DNA of 64,000 bases from Glandiceps talaboti (lineage: Eukaryota; Hemichordata; Enteropneusta; Spengelidae): positions 18,645,431 through 18,709,430 of the forward strand of contig NC_135564.1 of NCBI RefSeq assembly GCF_964340395.1. The letters run 5' to 3'. Made by a program: the position numbers and the translations under genes. The notes under the pieces are model-generated. The model was not told where the DNA came from. It made no database searches and saw nothing but the letters and a program-made list of their open reading frames with translations. Shown here one piece after another: positions 12,591 to 24,565 of this stretch (position 1 is the stretch's first letter; every line of letters starts with the position of its first letter).

Positions 12591-12905
12591 GGAACCTGTT
12601 ACAGAGAGAGAAAGTAAACAACTGAACTGGATTAATAACACTTGGCACAGCATGTTGAAAATACAGAGACTTGTATTAGACACACCATGGTTTGATAAGA
12701 ACAGTTTTATGGCCACTTTACATAGCAGTTCATGTTCACAAATAAATTTCCAGTTCTCCTGGCATTTCATGTCCACATAACGAGGCCATAAAACTGTTCT
12801 TATCAAACCATGGTGTGTAATACAAGTCCCTGCTGTTCCACCATGCTAAGCCAAGTGTTATTAATCCAATTCATCTGTTTACTTTCCATGTTTGTAACAG
12901 GTTCC
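12591..12905. repeat. Large hairpin: inverted repeat with about 120-bp arms
   Basis: Arms at 12591-12716 and 12785-12905 are near-exact reverse complements separated by about 68 bases. They start GGAACCTGTTACA and end TGTAACAGGTTCC. Each arm contains ATTAATAACACTTGGC and ACACACCATGGTTTGATAAG or complements. Short ORFs in the two arms encode related peptides only because the arms are copies. This is a foldback element or a recent inverted duplication. Confidence 0.85.
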
Positions 12906-14174
12906 ATTCTCAATAGTCCATGTTATCATAACTACTTAAATCATTCTGAGTATACATGCAATTCTGATGCCATCAAAGTATCTCATATAGGAAACAAATT
13001 ATATACCTTGCCCTCAAAACCTTGCTTGTTTATGTTTGTGACAGGTTTGTTGAAATAATATACAATAAATACTGGCTGAGTTCTCCTGGCCAACTGTTCT
13101 CACTGGCCAAGTTCTCTTGATACCATATACAAAATCGAAATTCTGGAATGAAATATTCCTAGTAGAACAACATTTATTTTTCTGATAGAATGCCTATGGA
13201 CAAGATAATAACAGTATTCTAATTAGAAAGACTCAGTGTTTCCCTTAGTGATATGTATTATGTACAAAACTAATTTTAACACTTGAATAAGCCGACGTGT
13301 AATTTATGGCATGCACATTACAAACTCTCCTGGTACAAGAATTGTATCATTCCATTTCTATGTATACGTAGCTACTCTATGTGTGTGTGATTAATGTCAG
13401 TGCGTAATGCCAGCCAATATACCGTATAAGGCAAGAGACTGTTGCCTTTCACATCTACAGATCTCCTCTTTAAAATGATAGTCTCCAGGCTAGCCCATTG
13501 AACACTACAGACTGAAGCTCACTATGCTCCTAGAAGTACAACATTATATCATGCCCTGACACAATGAATATGGAATGCCCAAATATGGAATGTTTGAAAA
13601 TCAATTTTGCTGTGTAACAGTTCGCTAATTTGTAAAACTGAACTGAACATGCTCAGATCCAAAGGAATTGGATAGGGTTATATTATACATACACTGTATC
13701 TAGGTATGGTTATAGTACCAAATCTGGGATGATTGGAAGGACAGTTTTCCAGTAAGGGTATGGGTAACTTTTACACTATATGTAGGTTATTCCCAGTTGT
13801 GGTAATACCTAATCTGGGGTGATTAGAAGGATAGCCCTCCTGTAAGGGTCTGGGCAACCAAGACTAGATTAATCGGTGGTAATACCCATCTAATGGCAAT
13901 CAGAAGGATAGCCCTTGTGCAGGGGTGTGAGTAACCAAGGCTAGCTTATTTGTGGTTTCATACAAATTATGTGATGGGTTATTTACAATTGTCACCTTCA
14001 TTGATAGGCTAACAATAATATGTTTACCACAATGCAAACAAGATTGCAAATTTGCATGTTCTCAGTTCAACTTTCAGTTTCTTTTTTTTTACCATATTGT
14101 AGCCCAAATAAATCTAAATTGACTACTATTTATGGAGGACTAAAAATCCAGGTGATAGGAATAGCAATGCACTA
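12906..14174. other. Non-coding; holds a three-copy imperfect repeat
   Basis: Between 13700 and 13960, about 84-bp units recur three times (motifs AATCTGGGGTGATTAGAAGG, AGGGT.TGGG.AACC). The rest has no exon evidence. Confidence 0.5.
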
Positions 14175-14175
14175 G

Positions 14176-14222
<47 letters not shown>

Positions 14223-14235
14223 GGTGGTGGTGGTT
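14175..14235. repeat. (GTT)n then (GGT)n trinucleotide repeat
   Basis: About ten GTT units pass directly into about nine GGT units. Diffuse GGT/GAT-rich sequence continues to about 14430. Confidence 0.95.
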
Positions 14236-14429
14236 CGACAAGGAAAAACTGGAGAAAACAGTGATGGTGGGAATGATAGTGACAGCAGTCGCAGTGGTGG
14301 TGCATGGTGATGGTGGTGGTAGTGGTTGCAGCAGTGATGATGGTGGTGGTTTACGTGGTGGTGATGGTGGTGTTGGTGGTGGTGGTGCAATGGCAGACGT
14401 GGTAGGGATGATGGTGGCAGTAGTGATGT

Positions 14430-15247
14430 TGGCAATGGCTGAGATGTGGTGTGATGGTTGGAGGTGGCTGAGATGTAGTGTGATGGTTGGAGGTGGCAGT
14501 GATGTGGTGTGATGGTTGGTGGTGGCTGAGATGTGGTGTGATAGTTGGTGGTGGCTGAGATGTGGTGTGATGGTCGGAGGTGGCTGAGATGTAGTGCGAT
14601 GGTTGGAGGTGGCTGAGATGTGGTGTGATGGTTGGAGGTGGCTGAGATGTAGTGTGATGGTTGGAGGTGGCAGTGATGTGGTGTGATGGTTGGTGGTGGC
14701 TGAGATGTGGTGTGATAGTTGGTGGTGGCTGAGATGTGGTGTGATGGTTAAAGGTGGCTGAGATGTGGTGTGATGGTTGGAGGTGGCTGAGATGTAGTGT
14801 GATGGTTGGTGGTGGCTGAGATGTGGTGTGATAGTTGGTGGTGGCTGAGATGTGGTGTGATGGTTAGAGGTGGCTGAGATGTGGTGTGATGGTTGGTGGT
14901 GGCTGAGATGTGGTGTGATGGTTGGTGGTGGCTGAGATGTGGTGTGATGGTTGGTGGTGGCTGAGATGTGGTGTGATGGTTGGTGGTGGCTGAGATGTGG
15001 TGTGATGGTTGGTGGTGGCTGAGATGTGGTGTGATGGTTAGAGGTGGCTGAGATGTAGTGCGATGGTTGGAGGTGGCTGAGATGTGGTGTGATGGTTGAG
15101 ATGTGGTGTGATGGTTAGAGGTGGCTGAGATGTGGTGGGATGGTTGGAGGTGGCTGAGATGTGGTGTGATGGTTGGTGGTGGCTGAGATGTGGTGTGATG
15201 GTTGGAGGTGGCTGAGATGTGGTGTGATGGTTGATGGTGGCTGAGAT
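14430..15247. repeat. Minisatellite, 29-bp unit, about 28 copies
   Basis: The unit ATGGTTGGTGGTGGCTGAGA plus TGTGGTGTG is repeated with few variants (GGTTGGAGG, TGTAGTG). Because 29 is not a multiple of 3, the frame rotates between copies. The 190-residue His/Thr/Ser-rich minus-strand ORF is a composition artefact, the pattern having no stop in that phase series. Confidence 0.95.
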
Positions 15248-16179
15248 GGGAGACAAAGCAAAACTCGTACAATGAACAGCTAATAGCTCCTGCTGTGAAT
15301 GAACCCGTCAAGGACATCACAGCTGAGGTATTATCTGTAGTAGTTCATATGCTAATTATCTACCAATATTGATTTTATTGGAAGAATCAGCAGTGAATAC
15401 CAAGCAGTATTAGATTCAACTTAGGATGTATTCAAACCCTGACAATATGAATAATGTACAGACCACTAATATGCTTATAACAGTACACACTTGTCACTCA
15501 ATAAAATCCACACCACGACTTCAAATATATTAAGGTTTTACTCAACCAGTAATTATTTGTGTACAAACAAATACTCCCTTGGGAGAAAGCGGATTAAGCT
15601 GTGCTGAAAATCTGACAAATTTTTTCAATGTAAGACTAAGAACGGTATTCTGGTCTGTGAGTAGGATTTGGTAATAGCCATCCATGGTCATTACTGCTGT
15701 GATTCCACACAATAATCTACATAACAAGGTATTGAAATCTATTGCATTGTAAGTTTCACATGATATCTCCCATCTCTGTTCCCATCACAAAAATACTGAC
15801 TTGTCTTTACTGCAAATTACAATGCAGTTGAGGGCCAACTGCTAAATGTGGTTTACTTTTCAACTAGCTGTGGACCATATCTAATGCAAGACATTCAAAA
15901 AGGTTGACCACCAAACCACAAAGACGCATAAAACTATACTTCTCAGCTGTTTCAAAGTCAGTACTTGAGTGAACGAAATCAACACACTTTCTACACAACT
16001 GCAAACAGACGCAACTATTTTATTCGTTTGGCTTCAGGGATCAAAGGTGAGACTAAAAGCTTGCAAGGCCATCTAGTATAGTTCTCCAGATGCACACCTG
16101 CACTGTATGAAACAATGGACTACACAAAACAAAACAACGCTGACAATGTTGGAACATATCTGTCAAGCAAACATTGCCA
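15248..16179. other. Non-coding stretch, no gene seen
   Basis: The segment at 15555-15690 (GTGTACAAACAAATACTCCC...) is a dispersed repeat with a partial copy at 6800. No supported exon. Confidence 0.45.
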
Positions 16180-16449
16180 AGCTTGACTAACTAGCTAGGC
16201 CATGTTGTAAAACTGAAGGTTATTGGCAGGCTTGACTAACTAGCTAGGCCATGTTGTAAAACTGAAGGTTATTGGCAGGCTTGACTAACTAGCTAGGCCA
16301 TGTTGTAAAACTGAAGGTTATTGGCAGGCTTGACTAACTAGCTAGGTTGTGTTGTAAAACAGAAGGTTATTGGCAGGCTTGACTATAAACTAGCTAGGCT
16401 GTGTTGTAAAACTGAAGGTTATTGGCTGGCTTGACTAACTATAGCTAGG

Positions 16450-16522
16450 TAGTGTTGTGTTGTGTTGTGTTGTGTTGTGTTGTGTTGTGTTGTGTTGTGT
16501 TGTGTTGTGTTGTGTTGTGTTG
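16450..16522. repeat. (TGTTG)n microsatellite
   Basis: About 14 perfect TGTTG pentamers inside the 49-bp array, at the point where the unit itself reads GTGTTGTAAAA. Confidence 0.95.
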
Positions 16523-16632
16523 TAAAATAATAATAATAATGTTCGGTTTTTATATAGCGCTTTCCCACACCGTGCTCAAAGCGCTTTACAATTATTACCC
16601 CTGGCTCGGATCAGAACGGCACAACGGCCCTT
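16523..16632. mobile_element. Short inserted repeat with AGCGCTTT...AAAGCGCT palindrome
   Basis: After a (TAA)n run, the sequence TTTTTATATAGCGCTTTCCC ... GTGCTCAAAGCGCTTTACAA forms a GC-box palindrome, followed by a GC-rich segment ending AACGGCCCT. Its composition differs sharply from the flanks and it splits the 49-bp array. Comparable TATATAGCGCTTT/AAAGCGCTTTACA units are widespread in marine invertebrate genomes (from general knowledge). The class is uncertain. Confidence 0.6.
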
Positions 16633-16702
16633 AAAACTGAAGGTTATTGGCAGGCTTGACTTATAACTAGCTAGGCTATGTTGTAAACTAAAACTGAAGG
16701 TT

Positions 16703-17659
16703 ACCTACCAACTTCTGTCTTGTAATACTTGCCTATTTAAGACTTTAGACATTACGATTTGAGTTGACTGTGGCACATATACGAACAAAGAGACAATTTT
16801 GTTTTATTGGTTGGTAAATTGTGAACATCGTTGACGTCAAACCGTAAATCACAGACAAAACGTAGGCATACTGACTAAATGACTCATAAAAAAAGGCCAA
16901 CCAGATTACACTTTCATGATATACTTTCAACTCCTAACATTTTGGCAGAGGAGTGATTTTCACCACCATGACACATCGGTCACAAAATTTCACATAATCT
17001 CGAAATTTCAAATAAGTTTGGCGTGCGGCGTAATAGTAATAATACATAATCAGTTTTATTTACCCCCAATAAATATAACAGTGGGTAAATGGGAGTCAGG
17101 AAATAGCTTACAGCTAGTTTGGGCCTGTCCACTCACATATTTATATACAGAAATTCACAGCAAGGTACTCAATATGACTCAAAATATATAATTAATGTAT
17201 TATGTACACACGATTAAAATTACAAATATATAGTTGATCAGTTATACTGCGTCAGTAGATGTTGCTTGAAGGTTTGTTTGAAACGATATAAAGAATTAAA
17301 TGCACTTTATGTTGACGGGGATGTCATTAAATTTTTGCACCCCAAAAAGAAATAGAAAATTGACCTGGGTTCGATCTGGTATGACATGGATATAGATTTT
17401 GATATAAGCAGAATTGAGTATCATAGTCGTGACTAGTAACTCTGAAATAATCATACAACGAATGCAGATAAATAAAAAAAGCCTACTAAATGTTTATGAA
17501 CGTTGGAAACTTGCCACATCATCATGAAACAGTAAGAAACTTGGTAGGCAAGTATCATCAATAGAACATCTGTTTATCAAGAAAGTCTATTCGGTTTTTT
17601 TCATTGATATTCCTACAGTGAAAACTTTAATTGGCTGCTAACACATGGGGAACAAACTG
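16703..17659. other. Non-coding stretch, no gene seen
   Basis: AT-rich with only short ORFs; no splice-supported exon found. Confidence 0.4.
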
Positions 17660-18030
17660 CACCAAAAGTTATACAACCCATAACACCAAAGTAAAGCATT
17701 TTCTGTATGTACCACAATCATTTATAGCATCCATATCAAGTACAACCCATAACACCAAAGCAAAGCATTTTCTGTATGTACCACAAGCGTTTATAGCATC
17801 CATATCAAGTACAACCCATAACACCAAAGCAAAGCATTTTCTGTATGTACCACAATCATTTATAGCATCCATATCAAGTATAAAAGTATACTATTTCATC
17901 TGCTAATTGACCACATTAGAAAGACCACATGTAAATAAACCAATTGAAACAGTATACTTTACACTTGATGTGAATGCTATGAATGAGTGTAGCACATACA
18001 GAAAGTGTTTTACTTCAGTGTTACTGGTTG
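17660..18030. repeat. 69-bp tandem repeat (three copies) plus inverted copy
   Basis: The unit CATAACACCAAAGCAAAGCA...TTTATAGCATCCATATCAAGT is repeated about 3.2 times (17660-17882). An inverted copy lies at 17960-18030. A single hairpin form of the same element occurs at 40245-40372. The unit is a multiple of three, so it is open in frame on both strands, but it lies in repeats. Confidence 0.85.
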
Positions 18031-19188
18031 TAATTTCTTGTAAACCCAGATCTATATCTACAGTACTGACAGTGACACAGTATATCTATATGGGGGGGGG
18101 GGGGGGCAGATCAGTAGTTCAAAGTAGGAAGAAAAACTAAATTCTAACTTAATAGTCAAATTTGACAATTACATATGTACATGTATTTCAGAGAGGACAA
18201 TGAATTTATCTGTATGTAGTAGTACTGCGAATACAAATCCAGTATGTAGTGAAGAAAAACTTCTTTCATTGACACCTTTATTTTATCTTACTACCAGGCA
18301 TTAATATTACCATAGAGAAAATTCTTCCATTTCTAGATTTGATAACATTTTTCAGAAATATTTGTATTTATGGGTTCAAAACAGATCCATTTAAAGTAAA
18401 ATTGCTTTTGTAGTATGAGAACTAAAATGGTTCAATTTTGAGCATTATTTGGTATCATTATTGTGTCTTTTTTGACAGCCTGTGCAATTCTCCAAACTAT
18501 CGTATAAGTCACAGACTGCTTGCATTTACATTTCTACGAAATGGACACCTGCCTCAAGACATCTTCTATGTCTGACGTACGTTTCTTTGAATTTCGTTCT
18601 TCCTCCTAGGCACACTGGACAGTCTGTGTAATTTGAAGCAATTCTAATGTTTCTGAGATCTCATGACTCTACGACATCATCTTATGTACGTGTAAGATAC
18701 ACGACGTATTTTAAAATAATAAGTCTATAACATTTGTGCGGTAATACAGTCCCATAGTAATAACACTTTTTCTGCGATATCCTGAATTCTTGTTAAATGC
18801 CAGGCGTCCATACAATTTCCAAGTTAGCTAACATTTTGCACTTAAAAACCTAGAGTTAAATTTACAAGATACAAATACTGCACCTACATCTAGTCATGAC
18901 CATCTTTATTATAATACAGATGGTCTTGGCTTATACAATTAATGATACAGTACTTTTTTCTGAAATGTCCTCAATTCCCATTGTCAACAGTCTGTTCAAA
19001 TTCTACGTTTGCTAAACTAATGACTGATCATTCTAATACCTTAGATAGAGCTGAGACCTTAAACCTTTAAATTTTACAGGGAATTGATAGCTTCCTACAA
19101 TCAACATTACCTGTACTAGTTGCACTTTTTCCATAAAAACCCTAAATTCTAATTACAATTTTGCACATTCCCTGCAAATTCCCTATTT

Positions 19189-19388
19189 NNNNNNNNNNNN
19201 NNNNNNNNNNNNNNNNNNNNNNNNNNNNNNNNNNNNNNNNNNNNNNNNNNNNNNNNNNNNNNNNNNNNNNNNNNNNNNNNNNNNNNNNNNNNNNNNNNNN
19301 NNNNNNNNNNNNNNNNNNNNNNNNNNNNNNNNNNNNNNNNNNNNNNNNNNNNNNNNNNNNNNNNNNNNNNNNNNNNNNNNNNNNNNNN
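19189..19388. other. Assembly gap (200 N)
   Basis: Exactly 200 undetermined bases. ORFs that cross it are meaningless. Confidence 1.
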
Positions 19389-19701
19389 GGAAATATATGT
19401 ATATGAACATCCCAGTTGTAAATACAGATCATGTATCATTGAAGGGTGAAAGTTTTCGAAATTTGATTAGAAACGCGAAAATAAAGTTCAGCAATTGCAT
19501 TCACGCCATACCCCTCCCCTAAATGAACGAAATTAGTTTATTGGACTTGTGTGACATCGTCCCTATAGAATATAGGTAAAAATTGGGACAAGAACAATTC
19601 AGACAAGGTCAAGCCATTGTAGAAATAATTACAATCAAAAACACAACTACCATATATAAAATTATAAAATCAAGATGGCCTCGCCCCCTGCCAATTTCAA
19701 A

Positions 19702-19703
<2 letters not shown>

Positions 19704-19734
<31 letters not shown>

Positions 19735-19742
19735 GGGGGGGG
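19704..19742. repeat. (TG)n followed by poly-G
   Basis: About 14 TG units followed by ten G. Confidence 0.95.
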
Positions 19743-20121
19743 TTGTGTATGTGTGCGTGTGAAAATGTCATTTCGCATGATTGAAACAAACATAACATTG
19801 TTTGTATTTTGTTTTCATCTTTTTTTGTATTTACATTTTTATTTGGCTTATTGCAAAAATACAACTCTTTTCATGGATGGAAATTTTTTACAAATTTTAT
19901 ATTTGAAAACTTTTCTTAAGTTATCAATTTCAAAAACTGTCCCCATTTCTTAATATGTGCATTTAATTGACTTTTTCTAACCACAATGTGAAACTTTATA
20001 TATTGTAAGTATTTTTGAATGCCATCAAATTTGGTTTTTGTTTTCTAAACTTTGAATAAAATATAATGCTTAGCAACAAGAATAACAAAATTCAATAATA
20101 ATGACAGTTGTTCATCACCTA

Positions 20122-20553
20122 TTAGGATGATTTTCTTGCATTTGGAATATTAATAAGTCCTGCTTTCCTTCCCCATAACGCATAAAACCCATCCCAAAAC
20201 TCCATAACAAATTCACACTCATAAAATAAAATACATTTCTCAGATTCAACTCCAGGTGGATTGAATATTACCGTTGGTAGGTAATTTGTTGTGTGGAAAG
20301 CCATCTAATAAAGTGGATCCCAACAGTCAATATGTTCAAATAGTAATGTAAAATACATTTCTGATCTGGGAGGAATAAAATAATGTTCTACAATCCATTT
20401 ATTGACATTTCTAGTATGACAATTTTTAATTTCGGTTGATACTGTGCCAAACTTGAACAAAATTTGTGTGTCAGGTATTTCAGCAATGATTGTTTTATCA
20501 ACATTCACTCTCCATATTTTTGGAATTGGAGAACAGCAAACCAATTTTGTTTT
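20122..20553 (-). pseudogene. Unidentified ORF pair split by one in-frame TAG
   Basis: Two minus-strand open frames are contiguous in the same frame, separated only by TAG at 20305-20307 with ATG next to it. The first part includes IPKIWRVNVDKTIIAEIPD and VNKWIVEHYFIPPRSEMY. The second includes TTNYLPTVIFNPPGVESEK and FWDGFYALWGRKAGL, ending before TAA at 20122. Amino-acid use looks protein-like (Trp, Pro, balanced charge). A possible acceptor (CTATAAAG) precedes 20553, and the frame upstream is closed at about 20613. I do not recognise the family. It may be a gene relic, a retrocopy or a transposon fragment. Confidence 0.4.
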
Positions 20554-20965
20554 CTTTATAGAATATATCGATACAGATGCAAAATACAACAAGCGCTCGC
20601 TAATTCAGAAAGTACAGCCCGCAGGCTAAAAATATTGACAGGTAAATTGCTAAGCACTGTTGAATTTGGAAGTACTAGTATAATCTAAGAAAATGGCCAA
20701 TATTCTGGGCCGGCAAGTAACACTAGTTTGAATCAGTATTGAATTCGTCAGTCTTTGATGTCATATACTTTTTCGTTGCTTTGTATTTTTTCTTTGGATT
20801 TTCGTTCTAGCTGTATATCCACATGTGTTTCATGATGGACGTTACCATTTTTGTATTAAAATTAAGTACTTTAATCTTCTCAATTGAACACACACGTATA
20901 TAAAATATGGCACACCTACTTCTACTTAATCGATAAAAAAATTGTGGACGTCGGAAAGAACTTAC

Positions 20966-21169
20966 ACAATCATCCGCCCTGCGAAGTTGTTGTTGACGGT
21001 CAACTTGTACCCAACTGATTGTGACCAGAAAGTATATTTTATTTATTCTGTGAGTAGTTTGTACCGAATGCAGGATTTTTTTATTTGAAGATTGCATAAG
21101 ATAATTTTCACTTTTTAAAACGATCCGTATGTCCTCATCTGTATTATAACTAATGGTGACCCTATTCAT
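20966..21169 (-). CDS. Candidate first exon upstream of the 20.1-20.5 kb ORF pair
   Basis: ATG at 21167-21169 opens 68 codons that end exactly at a consensus donor (GATGATTGT|GTAAGTTC), outgoing phase 0. The peptide starts MNRVTISYNTDEDIRIVLKS and ends near QLRRADDC. The phase fits the possible acceptor at 20553 on the same strand, so the two could form one two-exon gene, but no homology supports it. The ORF continues past the donor for 52 codons, which would then be intronic. Confidence 0.3.
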
Positions 21170-22681
21170 AGCAAACTATGGCCCGGACGATCGGTAAAAA
21201 AATCAAAAATCATTTTCTTCACGTATGTTTCTTTCCTGCTCCTTTCCCCCTCTCTGTCTCCTTTTTTTATTCCTGTCACAAGCCCTTTCCCAGCTTCTCT
21301 ACACAATCGGCATGTTCTCACCCCTCCACCCCCCCCCCGGCTCACTGATCATGATAGTTCATTTAATAGCTTGAGCAAGCTTCTTCGAAAAGAGCTGCAA
21401 AGATAAATTAACAGGAAAACATATAAGCGTACACAAAGTAATAAACCGTTCTTGCAAATCGCAGTCATTTGTATTAAAGGAAATAAAGTTTTGCTCTCTG
21501 CATCTTGTGTGACAGACAGCACACGACACTGTCTATAAATACGCTCGGTATTTCGCGCACAGTGCAGTGTCGCGTCGCGGAAGAAATGTCAGCTCTGGTT
21601 TATGTATGATGATAAACGTCCGTTGGCTACTGGGCTCTACTAAATAAGTACAAAATTATTGAATGCAACAATTATGACAAATAACATATATTTTATAAAG
21701 AAAACTGACTAATAACTCGTTACAGACACAAATAACAAACAAACAAACAAACACTCATTAAAGACCACACAATCATCACAGTCGTGTTTCATTTCAATGC
21801 GTAGTTTCCCCGAAAAAAATCAGTAGGTGCGAAACTAGAAATCAGATAGTTCGAGACAATGGGAGCATATTACGAGTGGTACTGTTCACAACTTTCCAAA
21901 CAGTTAAGTTTTCTTCAGAGTTCGAACGATAAGGTTTGCAACCTCTTCACTTGTCTGTTGAATTTATTTTTTTGTTTAAATATTATATAGAAAATTCTCC
22001 ATCTTAATTAACTGTTGCCACTCTTCAGGTTTGGAGAGGATGGGTAGGTGGGTGAGTTTTTAGCTATTGCGGTGATTTTAAGACCCCCCCCCCCCCGTAA
22101 AATGTATACATCCAAATAATATCCCCAACATCATTTTCTATAATATCTATACACTTTTCTAAGGCTACATTTCGATGAAATTTATTCGAGTTGAATGTAT
22201 TTTTTAAATAAAAGTGTCAGTTTTCTCCCAAGAGGTTGTAGGCGTAATCTAGTGATGTCGACACAGCGGTATCAGGTGTTATATACTAGTTGGTATTAAC
22301 ATTTCATAATAGACAAAAAAATATAATACTGGAATTGTCCAGAGGAAGAAATACACACCATATGTGCTTATACATAAAACAGTCACCTTTCTTTTCAACA
22401 GGGAGCGTTCTAAGAAAAAAATTGTTTTGCATGATTAACGACAACAGTGACGTCACGCAGCTATAAAGTTCATCGTCGATAGAACATTTTTTTAGGAGTG
22501 ACTTCAGTGACTGTAATTACTTTACCGTAGTCTGCAATTGTACGTTTGTGCACGGGGAGCCCAGGAACCGTGTTACACATATGCATAGCTAAATGAAAAA
22601 TAATTTGAAACGCATGGATAAATATAAACATGTACATGTATATAGTTAGCCATGAGTTTAATCTCATAGTGGTCTGAGGTT
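21170..22681. other. Non-coding; CpG-rich patch with TATA-like box
   Basis: A TATAAATA at 21534-21541 is followed on the plus strand by an unusually CpG-rich 50 bases (CGCTCGG...TCGCGTCGCGG), unlike the AT-rich surroundings. It resembles a core promoter, but no downstream plus-strand ORF longer than a few codons follows. Poly-C runs lie at 21330 and 22085. Confidence 0.3.
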
Positions 22682-22990
<309 letters not shown>

Positions 22991-23219
22991 AGCAGATCAT
23001 TGTAAAAAGTTAGAAATGCTGATGATATATAATTTACGCAAGAATAATTTGTTTTTATGTATTTATTCATTTTAATATTTGTTTGTTATTTTATTTATTT
23101 GTAACACGATTCCTGGGTTCCCTGTTGTTTGTGATGTTATATGTAATTTTGTTTGTGAGTGGATTTCTTTGTCGATGACAGCTGAGTCCGGCAGCTGAGC
23201 CCCTACCCGAGAGAAATAA
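22991..23219. other. Non-coding stretch
   Basis: TTTATTTG-rich, with an inverted CAGCTGAGTCCGGCAGCTGAG direct repeat at 23180-23200. No exon supported. Confidence 0.4.
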
Positions 23220-23465
23220 TGGTTTAATCCCGAAATAGAGGAAAGTAATTACTATGTCCTTGTATTGGAGAAAACTACCGAGGCATCATGGGAAGAGCTC
23301 ACCAATGGCTTTATACAACTCTCTCTCAATTCACCAAGGCCATCATCCACACACGTACCAAAAGCATTACACAAAGAGTATCCCTTACGTAAGTTCTTAC
23401 AGTTTGTCAACCCAAGCAAAAATCCCGCCAACAACCTAATTGTTTCTGTCGGCTCTGATCACTGA
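23220..23465 (+). pseudogene. Coding-like fragment, unidentified
   Basis: A plus-strand frame open from just after TAA at 23217-23219 to TGA at 23463-23465 encodes about 81 residues, including YYVLVLEKTTEASWEELTNG and KEYPLRKFLQFVNPSKNPAN. An internal acceptor-like ATAGAG lies at 23235-23240. The reverse strand is also open for 60 codons, so either strand could be the coding one. It looks like a decayed exon or transposon piece; I do not recognise the family. Confidence 0.3.
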
Positions 23466-23717
23466 ATTATCAAAGTTGACTTCAAAGCCTATAGCTAGGT
23501 GAACTCGCATATGGTATTTTGTTGTCAATTAAATAATCAACGAACTAATGGATGACTTGTTGCTTGATTGAATACATAAATAAATAACGTACATTGAATA
23601 ATTAATGATTACTCAGTAATAGTGAGATGTTGAATAACGATATGGGTGACTGACGAAATGAAGGAATAAATGAAAATATAATTAATACATGAATACATGA
23701 AAAATGAACAAGTGAAT

Positions 23718-23756
23718 GAATGATTGAATGAATGAATGAATGAATGAATGATCATG

Positions 23757-23790
<34 letters not shown>
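23718..23790. repeat. (GAAT)n and (GATT)n microsatellites
   Basis: GAAT units at 23718-23750 and GATT units at 23759-23790. The second resembles the LINE tail sequence elsewhere in the window. Confidence 0.9.
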
Positions 23791-23791
<1 letters not shown>

Positions 23792-24565
23792 GTGAGTGAT
23801 AGGTTGATATAGCTTAAACATATGGCCACACTGAATAACCCCATGTGACTTACTTGTTTTCCAAGTAAAATTAAGTCTAAGTATTAAATATTAAGTACAT
23901 TTTCAAGATCTATGAAAGTGAAACCTAGTAGTCACACAAGTTCATTTTTACGACAGCGCCCCCAACGAAACAAAGACATGTCTTTTGTTTTTATGAAGCG
24001 TTTCCTCCAAAACAGTTCGCAAGTTGCTCTGAATCAGATCGTAAAGTCAAAGGTGTTGAATTGCTTGTTTACAATCACTTCCAATTGAAATGGGTTAAAT
24101 ATTTGCCAATGCTAAGTCCAAGTATATTATATTCAACAATATTTTTATTCTCCACTTTCTTATGAAAATATTACTCAACTGTTATCATCTGACCAAGTAG
24201 TTGATTTACAAAGTCTGGTAACCTTTCTCAAACATGCTCTCTATCATTCTAAGTGCTAAAGCAAATGAATTGGAACTGTACAACTTTTTAAAAGTATTGT
24301 GTTTTTGGTCATAGTTACTTGTGTTTTCGGGACCAGTGGCCTTTGCATTACCTAAACGTAAAAACGTCAGGGTAGTACAAGCGGATCTTGTGTACACACC
24401 TTTAGATCGACTATGCTCATAGTGGAGTTGAGGGCTATTTTAATCTGTTTACTGCGCTGTCGACATACATCGTAATAGAGTCTATCCAGGATCGGGGCTC
24501 ATAAATTCTGCAGAGAATTAAAAAAATACCAGGCCTGAAAACGATGTTGTAATCTAAAAGTCTAA

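Larger units (their letters stand above)
16180..16702. repeat. 49-bp tandem array interrupted by an insertion
   Basis: The unit CTTGACTAACTAGCTAGGCC + ATGTTGTAAAACTGAAGGTTATTGGCAGG is present about five times at 16180-16445. It is interrupted by a (TGTTG)n run and a distinct insert (16523-16632), then resumes at 16632-16702 with AAACTGAAGGTTATTGGCAG. The pentamer TGTTG occurs inside the unit, so the microsatellite probably grew from it. Confidence 0.9.
18031..20121. other. Non-coding; poly-G runs and an assembly gap
   Basis: Contains a run of 15 G at 18092-18106, the N gap at 19189-19388, a (TG)n-G run at 19704-19742 and no supported exon. The stretch 19455-19530 resembles 6060-6150 (GTGAAAATGAAGTTCAGCAA...), a dispersed repeat. 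Confidence 0.5.

Noticed and set aside
14748-15320. 190-residue minus-strand ORF of His/Thr/Ser/Gln repeats
   Set aside because: By-product of the 29-bp minisatellite; no start context, splice signal or unique domain.
19142-19439. ORFs spanning the N gap
   Set aside because: Their bodies are undetermined bases.
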